Below, piece by piece: positions 16,589-24,236 of a stretch of DNA of 29,299 bases. This stretch comes from an uncultured Candidatus Saccharibacteria bacterium (GTDB taxonomy: Bacteria; Patescibacteriota; Saccharimonadia; Saccharimonadales; Saccharimonadaceae): assembly GCA_937902295.1 (NCBI GenBank), contig CALGUM010000127.1, forward strand, positions 1 through 29,299. The letters run 5' to 3'. Below the pieces are notes generated by a model that worked only from the letters and a program-made list of their open reading frames with translations, was not told where the DNA came from and ran no database searches. A program made the position numbers and the translations under genes. Numbering within the stretch: position 1 is the first letter of the stretch; each line of letters begins with the position of its first letter.

Positions 16589-16804
16589 CTAAACCATGAA
16601 GATGCTGATGATAGCAACGATGATCGCGATGATCGCAAGTGCGTCTGCAAACACGATAGCAGTAATCATAAGTGAGCGAATATCGCTGACTTTTTCTGGA
16701 TTACGTCCAAGTGCGTTGAGTGCAGCCGAGCCAATCAAGCCGATTGCGAGTGCAGCACCGATAGCGGGTATTGCGTAGGTCAAACCAAATGCTAATGTTT
16801 CCAT
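16589..16804 (-). CDS. atpE: F-type ATP synthase c subunit
   Basis: 71 aa, two membrane helices joined by the polar loop LGRNPE (residues 32-37). The ion-binding carboxylate is Asp54 in VFADALAII, rather than the more common Glu. Helix 1 lacks the Gln that marks sodium-binding rings, so protons are the likely coupling ion (inference). AAAAGGAG lies about 10 nt before the ATG; the 49-nt gap from atpB is the largest within the upstream half of the operon, allowing strong independent translation of this multicopy subunit. Confidence 0.96.
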   Translation of the reverse strand: METLAFGLTYAIPAIGAALAIGLIGSAALNALGRNPEKVSDIRSLMITAIVFADALAIIAIIVAIISIFMV

Positions 16805-16853
16805 AATATATAACTCCTTTTATTTATTATCTAAATTATATCACTTTTCACTC

Positions 16854-17657
16854 TTATTCGGCCGCTGTAGCTTTTTTTGAAGTATCAGCAGGTGAGTGAT
16901 CATGGGAAGGGTCGTGGTCGCCGTGTGTCTGAAGGGCGAGGGAAGTAAAGATGAGTGTCAGTACGAAGAATACATAGGCCTGAATAAATCCGACAAATAA
17001 CTCAAATGCCATCACGAGCGGCAGCGCAGCGACAGCAAATGCGCCGGCCAGGATTGCTGTAATAAGCAGCAAAATCTCGCCCGCAAATGCATTACCGAAC
17101 AAACGAAAACTCATCGCCACAAGACGAGAAAATTCGCCAACAAATTCGAGAATACCTTCGAACGCGCCGATGGGATCTTTGAATGGGTTACGAAAGAAGC
17201 GGCCGACATTGCCGAAGAAACCATGTTTTTGAACCGCATACACCTGCGAAGCGATAATGGCGATGATAGCGAGTGCAAAGGTAAAATTCAGGTCGGCTGG
17301 CAGCGCACGAAAAATCGGTACATCACCGACAGTGATCGAGCCAACGCCAGGCAAAATCTTAAACCAGTACGATACGATTACCGCGAAAAACATCGTAATA
17401 GCGAGAGGAAATACCTTGCGCGCTATCTTCTTGTCGCCAATAATTTCTTCGGCTTGCCCGAGAAAACCTTCGATACACCATTGCATCAGGCCGATGAAGC
17501 GATTGTACTTACCGGCGCCGACAGAATTTGCGGCATAAAAAAGCACTGCGAGCATCGTCACGATACTCATCGAGCCCAAAATCATCGCATTTGTCACAAC
17601 AAATGAGCCAATCGAAAAAACTGGTTCGGCGATAAGACTGAAATGTAGACTGTCCAT
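16854..17657 (-). CDS. atpB: F-type ATP synthase a subunit
   Basis: 267 aa, several membrane helices. The essential Arg is in LVAMSFRLFGNAFAGEILL (near residue 180), followed by the final helices (FVGFIQAYVFFVLTLIFTSLAL). The C-terminal tail is His/Asp-rich (HGDHDPSHDHSPADTS), which is unusual and could bind metal. The subunit forms the proton half-channels against the c ring. The ATG overlaps the previous gene's stop (TAATG). Confidence 0.96.
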   Translation of the reverse strand: MDSLHFSLIAEPVFSIGSFVVTNAMILGSMSIVTMLAVLFYAANSVGAGKYNRFIGLMQWCIEGFLGQAEEIIGDKKIARKVFPLAITMFFAVIVSYWFKILPGVGSITVGDVPIFRALPADLNFTFALAIIAIIASQVYAVQKHGFFGNVGRFFRNPFKDPIGAFEGILEFVGEFSRLVAMSFRLFGNAFAGEILLLITAILAGAFAVAALPLVMAFELFVGFIQAYVFFVLTLIFTSLALQTHGDHDPSHDHSPADTSKKATAAE

Positions 17658-17914
17658 TATTTCTGATGTACTTTCTGTAACTGTTTTTTAACAAAAAATG
17701 CTGCGATTAGTCCACCGACAGCTGCGCCCACAAGCGTCAGCCATGGCATTGTATCCCACCGTATATCCAGGTACACACCCACAAGAGTCAGGCCGATCGT
17801 CGGCACAAACATGCGCCACGTCGTATCGCCTACATCCCTTAACAATAAAACGACCGGCGATTTTTCTGTCGACGGTGGAGTGGAATCACCTGGTTTGTCT
17901 GATGAGGTGCTCAT
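17657..17914 (-). CDS. AtpZ/AtpI-family protein, first gene of the ATP synthase operon
   Basis: 85 aa. After a polar N-terminus, two membrane helices follow (FVPTIGLTLVGVYLDIRW and LTLVGAAVGGLIAAFFVKK), the layout of the AtpI/AtpZ family found at the head of many atp operons and linked to c-ring assembly or magnesium uptake. AtpI and AtpZ cannot be told apart by eye. It overlaps atpB by one base, so coupling is near certain. No Shine-Dalgarno is seen and the promoter is not clear: CATAAT-like and TACTCT boxes are both weak. Confidence 0.75.
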   Translation of the reverse strand: MSTSSDKPGDSTPPSTEKSPVVLLLRDVGDTTWRMFVPTIGLTLVGVYLDIRWDTMPWLTLVGAAVGGLIAAFFVKKQLQKVHQK

Positions 17915-18000
17915 CTACTTAACAGAGTAACAGATTATGACCTTTTATCCAACTGTAATTTTGGCGACAGTCCGGCTTCTCGTGTAGTAGTATAGAGAAT

Positions 18001-18198
18001 ATGCCTCGAAAAAATCGCACGACTCCGCATATACCGCTCAGTCCGCCTCCACTCGGTGGACACAAGCGTCGTTTTGCGACCAAACAACAAGCCGAAGCGG
18101 CAGCACACGAGCAGATGTTACTCGTATCGCATCTTGAACTCTATGTCTATAAAGGTCTTGACGGTGGGTGGTATTTGACACGCAAAAAATATTTTTAA
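18001..18198 (+). CDS. Small basic hypothetical protein, 65 aa
   Basis: I do not recognise this protein. It begins with a basic Pro-rich stretch (MPRKNRTTPHIPLSPPP), then a helix-like KRRFATKQQAEAAAHEQM, then aromatic beta-like YVYKGLDGGWYLTRKKYF. There is no signal peptide or membrane segment. A TAGTAT box ends 7 nt before the ATG and there is no Shine-Dalgarno, as at other leaderless genes here. It is followed by a terminator shared with the convergent hydrolase gene. Confidence 0.55.
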   Translation: MPRKNRTTPHIPLSPPPLGGHKRRFATKQQAEAAAHEQMLLVSHLELYVYKGLDGGWYLTRKKYF

Positions 18199-18214
18199 GT
18201 GTCGTATATGCAAA

Positions 18215-18249
18215 ACGGCCTTATCTCTCTGGATGAGAAATAAGGCCGT
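18215..18249. terminator. Bidirectional terminator between 65-aa gene and secreted hydrolase
   Basis: ACGGCCTTAT (18215-18224) pairs with ATAAGGCCGT (18240-18249). The minus side is followed by TTTTG, the better T-run. Confidence 0.75.
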
Positions 18250-18256
18250 GTGCTAT

Positions 18257-19297
18257 TTAGTTGTGCGAGAGTACTGGCGCCGACTCGACCGCCACCGCCG
18301 CGTTACTAGGCGTCGGCATATCGATAGCAAACCATGCCTCAGCCTGACCGTCCCACGCGGCGACATCGTCATCGGTGTAGCCGATACCCACCGCATCGAA
18401 TACCGACTTCTGTACCATCGTCGCTGGATGCAACGAATCGTACACCTGGTAGGCAGTGTTGCCCTCGGCGCTCTGATACACAGTCGGTTCGCCGTGTTGC
18501 GCGAGATCGCCGTAACACGACGCGTCGGAGTGACAGCCGACGAACCCTAGTGCATTGACGACAGCCGATTCGATCGGCCGATCATCTTGCCACTGAAAAT
18601 TCGCCACCGGGTCTGCTGTCACCACCACTTGCGTGATAGCTGCATTTCCCGTATCGGCCGGATCGCGTACACCGTCAAGCGGCACACCAGCGCTGCCGAG
18701 ACCACTATCGGGTGGCAGCACCTCTTGGAGTCGTGGCACAATCGACCACGGGGCACGACCGTCCGATGTCAGGTACACCTCGTCTTGCTCACCGAGAAGT
18801 CCTTCGTCACTCGCGATCTCCGCAGCATCGCCAAGCGCCACTGCGCCTTGCGAATACCCGGTGTAGATTACAGGCAGCGAATTGTCCGATGCCTCAAGCG
18901 CTCTCATGACTGCCAGGTTACGCTCGACAGCCATACCTTTCGATTCGCCAAATGTCGGCGCATCAAACGGCCGTGCCGCACCAGACCTACCGGAAATGAC
19001 AGGCCAGAACGACTCATCGTAAGAAATCACCGTAGCAGCGCGGGTACCCACGAGTGGACTGACGCGATCGATAAGTGTCGTGTCGTCTGTGCCCGGTGTC
19101 ACTACGACAAGCGCCTCAGAAAGCGTTGTGTCGTCGCTCTCGAACTCTTCGCCATCAGTGATGATGCCGAGTTCGATCAGAGGCTGAAGCGCAAGTGGAA
19201 GCGCTGGACGCACTGCCGCCTGAGCTGGCGACGCCAATAGAGACATCACAAACAACGTCGATACGACCGCAGCCGTCGACTGGATAGACCGGATCAT
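18257..19297 (-). CDS. Secreted PE-PPE-domain-like serine hydrolase
   Basis: 346 aa from the ATG at 19297, chosen because AGAGGG sits 6 nt before it and a signal peptide starts there: MIRSIQSTAAVV...LLASPAQA, with Ala-x-Ala cleavage near residue 28. An in-frame ATG at 19360 would bury the signal. The mature part has VVTPGTDDT, the nucleophile elbow G-Y-S-Q-G-A (near residue 155), and a likely catalytic His in the C-terminal third (DSLHPATM). Two Cys (GCHSDASCYG) could form a disulfide. This is the pattern of PE-PPE domain esterases of mycobacteria, here in a secreted single-domain form. Base composition is richer in G+C than the neighbours, which would suit transfer from an actinobacterium (inference). 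The substrate may be host lipids. Confidence 0.75.
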   Translation of the reverse strand: MIRSIQSTAAVVSTLFVMSLLASPAQAAVRPALPLALQPLIELGIITDGEEFESDDTTLSEALVVVTPGTDDTTLIDRVSPLVGTRAATVISYDESFWPVISGRSGAARPFDAPTFGESKGMAVERNLAVMRALEASDNSLPVIYTGYSQGAVALGDAAEIASDEGLLGEQDEVYLTSDGRAPWSIVPRLQEVLPPDSGLGSAGVPLDGVRDPADTGNAAITQVVVTADPVANFQWQDDRPIESAVVNALGFVGCHSDASCYGDLAQHGEPTVYQSAEGNTAYQVYDSLHPATMVQKSVFDAVGIGYTDDDVAAWDGQAEAWFAIDMPTPSNAAVAVESAPVLSHN

Positions 19298-19403
19298 GCG
19301 AATCCCTCTCTTGTCAACATACCCTCGAGAGCGGAGTTGCTCTTCGAGGACATAGCACATTTGTCATACTGTCAGGAAGTGACGAGCTGATCAAACATTG
19401 ATA

Positions 19404-19431
19404 ATTATAGCATTTTTTAAATAAAAATCAA
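19404..19431 (-). promoter_or_regulatory. Promoter of the secreted hydrolase, with about 100-nt leader
   Basis: TTGATT (19426-19431), a 16-nt spacer, TGC then TATAAT (19404-19409): an extended -10. The leader to 19297 contains a hairpin at about 19324-19349 (CTCGAAGAGC against GCTCTCGAG). Confidence 0.65.
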
Positions 19432-19461
19432 TATATGCGCGCTCCGCAATAGTCGGGCTAT

Positions 19462-20691
19462 CTATCGCTGCGTGTCGATGAACGTATGTGCTCGACCGCG
19501 TGCGCCGCCACGTCCAGTACGCCCAATACGGTGTACATAGTCTGAGTACGTCTGAGGCGTGTCAAAATTAATCACGTGGGTCACGTTTGGAATATCGAGA
19601 CCACGTGCTGCAACATCTGTCGCTACCATAACCTTGACATGCTCGTCTTTGAACTGACGGAGCGCTTTTTGTCGCTGCGACTGGTTCTTGTTACCATGGA
19701 TTGCCACAGAAGGGTGTCCACTATTTGACAAGTGGTCACTCAGGCGCTGAACGCCAAACTTAGTTTCTCCGAATACCAACACCTTACTATAGTCATCTTG
19801 GTGCAACATATCTGTGAGGAGCTCGAGTTTATGCGTTTTGTCACGCGCTTCTATAATACTCTGTTCGACATGATCGCTTGTCTCGGTTGTGCGCACCGAA
19901 ATAGTGACAGGGTCACGCAGAAAATCATGTACAAGTGCTTCTATATCAGGAGTAATAGTCGCAGAGAAGAAAAGAGACTGACGTTCTTTTGGCATTTCTT
20001 TGACAATTGCTCGAATGTCTGGCAAAAAGCCCATATCAAGCATGCGATCTGCTTCGTCGAGCACGAGCGTCGACATGTTCTTCATCTGAAGATGACGCTT
20101 GTCGATAAGATCCTTGAGGCGACCTGGTGTTCCAATAATAAAATGTGGACGACGCTTGAGATCTCGCAGCTGACGATCAACATTGACACCGCCAACGATG
20201 AGTGCAGAGTAAAGACCAAGGCCACGTGAGAATACACGGAACTCTTCATCAATCTGCTGTGCAAGTTCGCGTGTTGGTGCGACGATCAAGACACTTGGTC
20301 GTAGCATAATACCACTCATGCGCTCGATGATCGGAAGCAAGAATGCTGCCGTCTTACCGGTACCTGTATTCGCGAGACCAATTACATCTTTACCAGCGAT
20401 AATCTCAGGGATTGCTTGGTCTTGAATTGGACTTGGGTTTTTATACCCTTTAGCTCGGATGTTAGCGCGTAGCTCAGCACCAAATGGAAAATCATCAAAG
20501 ACGTTCTTAGGCACATATGCCACTTCATCTTCGCGTACCGCTGCTTTGTTAATAAATTTAGACGGGTGGATATACTGTTTAGCTGGACCCTTATTGCGTC
20601 CACCTGAGCGACCGCCGCTTGGGCGACCACCGCGTCGAAAACTACTGGCGCTCCGTTGCGGACGCCCTGAACCATGTGTTTTAAAAGACAT
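19462..20691 (-). CDS. DEAD-box ATP-dependent RNA helicase
   Basis: 409 aa. The first 35 residues are Arg/Gly/Ser-rich (GGRPSGGRSGGRNKG), an RNA-binding-like tail placed at the N-terminus. Then come the Q motif NPSPIQDQAIP, Walker A ANTGTGKT, PTRELAQQ, DEAD, SAT, VMVATDVAARGLDIPN and HRIGRTGRGG. It unwinds short RNA duplexes in ribosome assembly or mRNA decay; RhlE/CsdA-type is likely but not certain. There is no long C-terminal extension. It has a strong promoter and about 140 nt of leader, and an RRM gene lies 910 nt further on, as in cold-response gene sets. Confidence 0.9.
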   Translation of the reverse strand: MSFKTHGSGRPQRSASSFRRGGRPSGGRSGGRNKGPAKQYIHPSKFINKAAVREDEVAYVPKNVFDDFPFGAELRANIRAKGYKNPSPIQDQAIPEIIAGKDVIGLANTGTGKTAAFLLPIIERMSGIMLRPSVLIVAPTRELAQQIDEEFRVFSRGLGLYSALIVGGVNVDRQLRDLKRRPHFIIGTPGRLKDLIDKRHLQMKNMSTLVLDEADRMLDMGFLPDIRAIVKEMPKERQSLFFSATITPDIEALVHDFLRDPVTISVRTTETSDHVEQSIIEARDKTHKLELLTDMLHQDDYSKVLVFGETKFGVQRLSDHLSNSGHPSVAIHGNKNQSQRQKALRQFKDEHVKVMVATDVAARGLDIPNVTHVINFDTPQTYSDYVHRIGRTGRGGARGRAHTFIDTQR

Positions 20692-20831
20692 GAAAATAAA
20701 ACCTTTCTTTTTGCAAATATTTTATTGCAGGCGAAAACGAGAGAATGTTCGGAAGGGAAGCGCCTATTTTATAAAGTGGGTGCGCTACATGCGCCCAAAA
20801 ACCCTAGCACAATCAAATGCAATACTTATTT
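20692..20831 (-). promoter_or_regulatory. Long 5' leader of the DEAD-box helicase mRNA
   Basis: About 135 nt lie between the expected start and the ATG at 20691, with a GC-rich hairpin at 20777-20797 (TGGG-GCGC type with a small bulge) and an A/T-rich segment before AAAGG. Such leaders are common on cold-shock mRNAs; control here is inference. Confidence 0.4.
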
Positions 20832-20860
20832 AGTATAGCAAAGTAGACTTTATTTGTCAA
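20832..20860 (-). promoter_or_regulatory. Consensus promoter of the DEAD-box helicase
   Basis: Minus strand: TTGACA (20855-20860), a 17-nt spacer, TATACT (20832-20837). It interleaves with the plus-strand promoter at 20844-20872. Confidence 0.75.
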
Positions 20861-20872
20861 CAGTGCTATAGT
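20844..20872 (+). promoter_or_regulatory. Promoter of the 201-aa gene
   Basis: TAGACT (20844-20849), a 17-nt spacer ending TGC, TATAGT (20867-20872). It shares bases with the divergent helicase promoter. Confidence 0.55.
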
Positions 20873-20902
20873 GTGGCCACACCGATTCGAAAGGTGAAGC
20901 AC

Positions 20903-21508
20903 ATGACATATGGCGCGTTTCGCAACGCCCTCCAGCGAACCTATGCCGAGCACAGCTATTTCGGGTTACAAATTCTCGATCTCCAGTTGCGTGAGCAGTT
21001 TATCGCAACGGTAGAAAGAGGTATGGCTGTCTACTATCAATTGCAGACTGTCACTGAGATGGCCGATCAACTTCGCGACCACCTCAAACGTACTTGGAGA
21101 TCGACGCAAAGTTGCAGAGAAGACCGCACACGCTGCGTCAATCGAATATGCCCATGTTCATACGCCGATTACTTATCGTACCGTGGTTTGCGAGCCACTC
21201 AGGCCAGACTTGAACGCAGGTTCAGTAACCTCGCTCGCGAAGCATACGAGATTCGTGCCACCTGGCAATATGTGTTGCGGCCAGTTTCTGCTAGACTCCT
21301 AGAAAACCGAGAGTATCGCACATTGTTTCTTGCCACGCTTGTAGTGTGCGGAGAGATCAGCGCGTCAGAGTACGAGACTGCTTGCATGGAAGGATTCTTA
21401 TCCATAGTCACAGAACCCGACATGGTTGTTCTACATATTGGGCAAGAGAGGGAAGTAGTCAAAAGGGTTGTCACCGTGCATGAACCAAAATATCCCACGA
21501 GGAGGTGA
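20903..21508 (+). CDS. Unrecognised protein, 201 aa
   Basis: The ATG at 20903 is set by AAGGTG 7 nt upstream; an in-frame GTG at 20873 lies over the -10 region of the promoter. I do not recognise the family. It is mostly helical and Arg/Tyr-rich, with a cysteine cluster CREDRTRCVNRICPC (near residues 72-86) that could bind zinc or form disulfides. There is no signal peptide; one moderately hydrophobic stretch (RTLFLATLVVCGEI) lies in the C-terminal third. It is a single-gene unit ending at two hairpins, and transcribed from a promoter that overlaps the helicase promoter, so the two may be regulated together. Confidence 0.6.
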   Translation: MTYGAFRNALQRTYAEHSYFGLQILDLQLREQFIATVERGMAVYYQLQTVTEMADQLRDHLKRTWRSTQSCREDRTRCVNRICPCSYADYLSYRGLRATQARLERRFSNLAREAYEIRATWQYVLRPVSARLLENREYRTLFLATLVVCGEISASEYETACMEGFLSIVTEPDMVVLHIGQEREVVKRVVTVHEPKYPTRR

Positions 21509-21513
21509 TATAC

Positions 21514-21536
21514 GCGACCGCGAAACCGGTCGCGTT
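21514..21536 (+). terminator. Hairpin after the 201-aa gene
   Basis: GCGACCG (21514-21520), loop CGAAAC, CGGTCGC (21527-21533), then GTTTCG. It starts 6 nt past the stop. Confidence 0.55.
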
Positions 21537-21548
21537 TCGCACGTATAT

Positions 21549-21584
21549 AAAAACACACCCGTACATCTGTACGGGTGTGTTTTG
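21549..21584. terminator. Strong bidirectional terminator before the RRM gene end
   Basis: ACACACCCGTACA (21553-21565) pairs with TGTACGGGTGTGT (21568-21580), with A-run and T-run on the two flanks. It serves the 201-aa gene and, from the other side, the RRM gene. Confidence 0.85.
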
Positions 21585-21600
21585 TTGTAGTGACTAAGGA

Positions 21601-21939
21601 CTACCAGCTGCGCTGACGGAATGAACCGCCACCGTTGCCGCCACGGTCGTTACGACCACCACCGTCTGAATCACGGCGTGGGCGCTCTTCGCGTGGACGA
21701 GCTTCGCTGACATTGATGGCACGGCCATCAAGTTCTTTGCCATCGAGCTGCTCAACAGCTTTTTGGTTATCTTCTTCGTTTACAAATGTAACGAATCCGA
21801 AACCGCGGCTGCGACCAGTATCACGATCAGTCATAACCTTTGCAGATTCGACTTCACCGATAGTAGCAAAAAACTCTGCCATAGTCTCATCGGTAGTTGC
21901 GTAAGCTAGGCTACCGATAAACAAATTTTTCTTGGACAT
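21601..21939 (-). CDS. RRM-domain RNA-binding protein with Gly/Arg-rich tail
   Basis: 112 aa. One RNA recognition motif (residues about 4-80): RNP2 LFIGSL and RNP1 RGFGFVTF are both complete. The rest is a basic Gly/Arg/Asp tail (GGGRNDRGGNGGG) ending FRQRSW. It is the small cold-inducible type known from cyanobacteria and others; it binds single-stranded RNA and may act as a chaperone with the helicase at 19462. No Shine-Dalgarno is close to the ATG; TTGACA-16-TATTCA (21946-21973) ends 6 nt before it, so a leaderless mRNA is possible. Confidence 0.9.
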   Translation of the reverse strand: MSKKNLFIGSLAYATTDETMAEFFATIGEVESAKVMTDRDTGRSRGFGFVTFVNEEDNQKAVEQLDGKELDGRAINVSEARPREERPRRDSDGGGRNDRGGNGGGSFRQRSW

Positions 21940-21945
21940 GTATGT

Positions 21946-21973
21946 TGAATACCTTCATCTTATTTTCTGTCAA
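21946..21973 (-). promoter_or_regulatory. Promoter of the RRM gene
   Basis: Minus strand: TTGACA (21968-21973), a 16-nt spacer, TATTCA (21946-21951), then 6 nt to the ATG at 21939. The -10 is weak. Confidence 0.45.
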
Positions 21974-22177
21974 ATTCGACCAGAAGACGATTCTTGGCAT
22001 TCATATGTCCACAACGAGGGTGGATCAGAATGTGAACACGCACTTTCTACCTTGACAATTACTAGTGTAAAAGAAACTTACACGATATGCAAGCATTAAC
22101 TTATACATTAGGCGCGCTACCCCGCATAGTCCTTAGCTCCACCTCTAGTAATCATAGATTATTGACTATAGATGTAG

Positions 22178-22183
22178 TATAAT
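22178..22183 (+). promoter_or_regulatory. -10 box of the glutaredoxin-like gene
   Basis: TATAAT with a weak TAGATT 17 nt upstream (22155-22160). GGAGGA follows at 22198-22203, unlike the leaderless genes. The 180 bp between this promoter and the RRM promoter (21974-22154) hold no gene I can support. Confidence 0.5.
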
Positions 22184-22205
22184 TAAAAGAAGAAAAAGGA
22201 GGAGT

Positions 22206-22478
22206 ATGAGCGATACAACCGATACGAAAAAGGTGACAATCTATAGTACTACATGGTGCGCATTCTGCAGCACTGAAAAACAGTGGCTTGATAAACTTGG
22301 CGTTGAGTATAATGCAAAAGATATCGAAGAAGACAAAGCGGCGCACGATGAGCTCATGGAAAAACTAGGTGGCAACTTCCAGGGTGTGCCGGTGACTGAC
22401 ATCGATGGCGAAATCATCCTTGGGTTTGACCGACCAAAATTACAAAAGGCACTTGAAGACAAACAACTTATCGGTTAA
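22206..22478 (+). CDS. Glutaredoxin-like/NrdH-type thiol-disulfide protein
   Basis: 90 aa. Thioredoxin fold: beta strand VTIYSTTW, active site C-A-F-C (near residues 17-20), a cis-Pro in GVPVTDID, then a Gly-Phe-Asp turn (LGFDRPKL). It reduces disulfides or mixed disulfides in the cytoplasm. The WCxFC-type site resembles mycoredoxin and NrdH families, which use mycothiol or thioredoxin reductase; which partner serves here is unknown. GGAGG is 3-4 nt before the ATG. It ends 26 nt from the convergent ABC-F gene. Confidence 0.85.
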   Translation: MSDTTDTKKVTIYSTTWCAFCSTEKQWLDKLGVEYNAKDIEEDKAAHDELMEKLGGNFQGVPVTDIDGEIILGFDRPKLQKALEDKQLIG

Positions 22479-22504
22479 TACCGCGTCCTCTTAAACTTTT
22501 ATGG

Positions 22505-24178
22505 CTACTCACTTCTTGCAGGTGAGTAGTGTACGTTATGGGCATCAATATCTAACATGTCACCCCCAAGTTCTTGGCGGAAGTAGCCATCATGACTGAC
22601 ATACAAGACTGCACCCGTATAGCGGCCTAGCGCCATCTCCAGCTCTTCGATACTCGGAAGGTCAAGGTGGTTAGTCGGCTCGTCGAGAATCAGTAGCTGC
22701 GGGTCATTCGCAAGCATTGAGATCAACTGAAATCGAGCTTTCTGTCCACCGCTGAGGCGCTCGAGTGGCACATCACGATCTGCTGCTGTAAACAAATAAT
22801 CACTCATAAGTCCACGGATTTTTGTCGTACTAATTGGCAAGTTGCGATCGAGATAGAGTCGCTCAATTGCTTCTTCGAGCGCATAGGGGAGGTATTTTGC
22901 ATTAATTTCTTGCTCGTAGATACCGATCCTCGCCTGTGCATCGAGTGTGAGCGCCCCGTCCAGCACATCGGGAGCGTTTTCTTGGTGCAGCAATGCCCGC
23001 AAGAGGGAAGTCTTACCAGAGCCATTGCGACCCCTTAACTCAAGCGCCTCTCCTTCACGCAGGTCTATATTCACACCTTCGAACAGCACTGCGTCGCCAT
23101 AGGCAAGCGACACATTCGCTGCCTTTACCAGCACATGCTTACTCCGTGACTCATCACTCTTAATATTCATCCGAATATTGCGTGACTTAAACTTATCGTA
23201 GCGTGATGCTGCCTTGTAGTCGAGCTGAGACGCAGAGTCTTTATCGATCCAGAACGTAGGCTTTTCTTTGCTCGAAAGCTCCGCAAGCTCGGCACGTGAT
23301 TCATTTTCAAGCCGTTTAAATTTTTGAATTGTGCCTGGATTGCGTGATTTTTCTTTGAGACGCTGATAATCCAATACTTTTTGCTTGAGATTCACAATTC
23401 GTTTTTCGATTTGCTCAAATTCATTCATGCCAGCGGATGTGCTTGTCGCGTTCTGCTTAAGATAGGCGTCGTAATTACCTTTGTAACTTACACTGCCGCC
23501 ATCTTTTAGTTCCACGATGCGATCTACTTCTCGCAGTACATCTCGATCGTGTGTGATTACGAGCATGGCTTCGCGGGCAGTTTTCATCCATTCGATGAAC
23601 TGCTGCTTGGCCACATAGTCCATGTGGTTGGTCGGCTCGTCGACTAATGCCACGTGAGAATCTGAATGCATAATTTTTATAATTTCTACTAACCGCTTCT
23701 GTCCTCCAGATAAAGAACTCATAGTACGGTGCGCCATGCCATCAAGTTGAAAATTACTTAGCTCTCGCTCAATTTTTTCCTCAACCTGGTAGAAGCCCTT
23801 GTCATCAAAACGCTGCAAGGCATCGGTATATTCATTGATGAGCTTCATGTCATCACCCATAGAGACAGGATATGTTTCGATAATATGACTAAGTTCGCTA
23901 TACTCTGGCAGTCCTGACAGTACATACTGCGACACGGATACCTCGCCAAGGCCATGATGCTCTTGGGCAGTGCTCGCGACCGTCACACCGCGTTTGTATA
24001 TCACGTCACCTGTAAAATCCAAATCAGTGCCTGTCAAAATGCCAAATAGGGTAGACTTCCCAACACCATTGCGTCCCACGACACCAATTTTCTCGCCATC
24101 ATCAATGCTAAATTTCACCTGACTCATTAGGTGCTTGTCGCCAAACGACTTTTCGGAAATGTTTATGTCAGCAATCAT
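22505..24178 (-). CDS. ABC-F family ATPase
   Basis: 557 aa from the ATG at 24178. Two ABC domains without membrane segments: Walker A GRNGVGKST and GRNGSGKTS, signatures LSGGQKRL and LSGGQKAR, Walker B VALVDEPTNHMD and LLILDEPTNHLD. Between them lies a charged linker (KQKVLDYQRLKEKSRN), the part of ABC-F proteins that reaches toward the ribosomal tRNA sites. The family acts in translation (EttA, Uup) or ribosome protection from antibiotics; the subgroup cannot be set by eye. An in-frame ATG at 24196 precedes the TATACT box, so 24178 is preferred. Confidence 0.9.
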   Translation of the reverse strand: MIADINISEKSFGDKHLMSQVKFSIDDGEKIGVVGRNGVGKSTLFGILTGTDLDFTGDVIYKRGVTVASTAQEHHGLGEVSVSQYVLSGLPEYSELSHIIETYPVSMGDDMKLINEYTDALQRFDDKGFYQVEEKIERELSNFQLDGMAHRTMSSLSGGQKRLVEIIKIMHSDSHVALVDEPTNHMDYVAKQQFIEWMKTAREAMLVITHDRDVLREVDRIVELKDGGSVSYKGNYDAYLKQNATSTSAGMNEFEQIEKRIVNLKQKVLDYQRLKEKSRNPGTIQKFKRLENESRAELAELSSKEKPTFWIDKDSASQLDYKAASRYDKFKSRNIRMNIKSDESRSKHVLVKAANVSLAYGDAVLFEGVNIDLREGEALELRGRNGSGKTSLLRALLHQENAPDVLDGALTLDAQARIGIYEQEINAKYLPYALEEAIERLYLDRNLPISTTKIRGLMSDYLFTAADRDVPLERLSGGQKARFQLISMLANDPQLLILDEPTNHLDLPSIEELEMALGRYTGAVLYVSHDGYFRQELGGDMLDIDAHNVHYSPARSE

Positions 24179-24186
24179 ACCGTCCC

Positions 24187-24192
24187 AGTATA
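24187..24192 (-). promoter_or_regulatory. -10 box of the ABC-F gene
   Basis: Minus-strand TATACT ends 8 nt before the ATG at 24178, with no Shine-Dalgarno. It lies 9 nt from the -35 of the divergent promoter at 24202. Confidence 0.5.
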
Positions 24193-24201
24193 GCACGTAT
24201 A

Positions 24202-24230
24202 TTGACTTTATTTTTAAAAAATGTTATTAT
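24202..24230 (+). promoter_or_regulatory. Promoter of the 120-aa gene, leaderless type
   Basis: TTGACT (24202-24207), a 17-nt spacer, TATTAT (24225-24230), then 6 nt to the ATG at 24237. Confidence 0.65.
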
Positions 24231-24236
24231 AGTGAT

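Noticed and set aside
18587..19240. 217-aa plus-strand frame opposite the secreted hydrolase
   Set aside because: It is Arg/His/Cys-rich, an antisense shadow of a GC-rich gene; the minus frame has a signal peptide, active-site motif, promoter and Shine-Dalgarno.
22052..22120. Plus-strand TTGACA at about 22052 as a promoter of a small gene
   Set aside because: No -10 lies at proper spacing and the following 31-codon frame has no Shine-Dalgarno or recognisable content.
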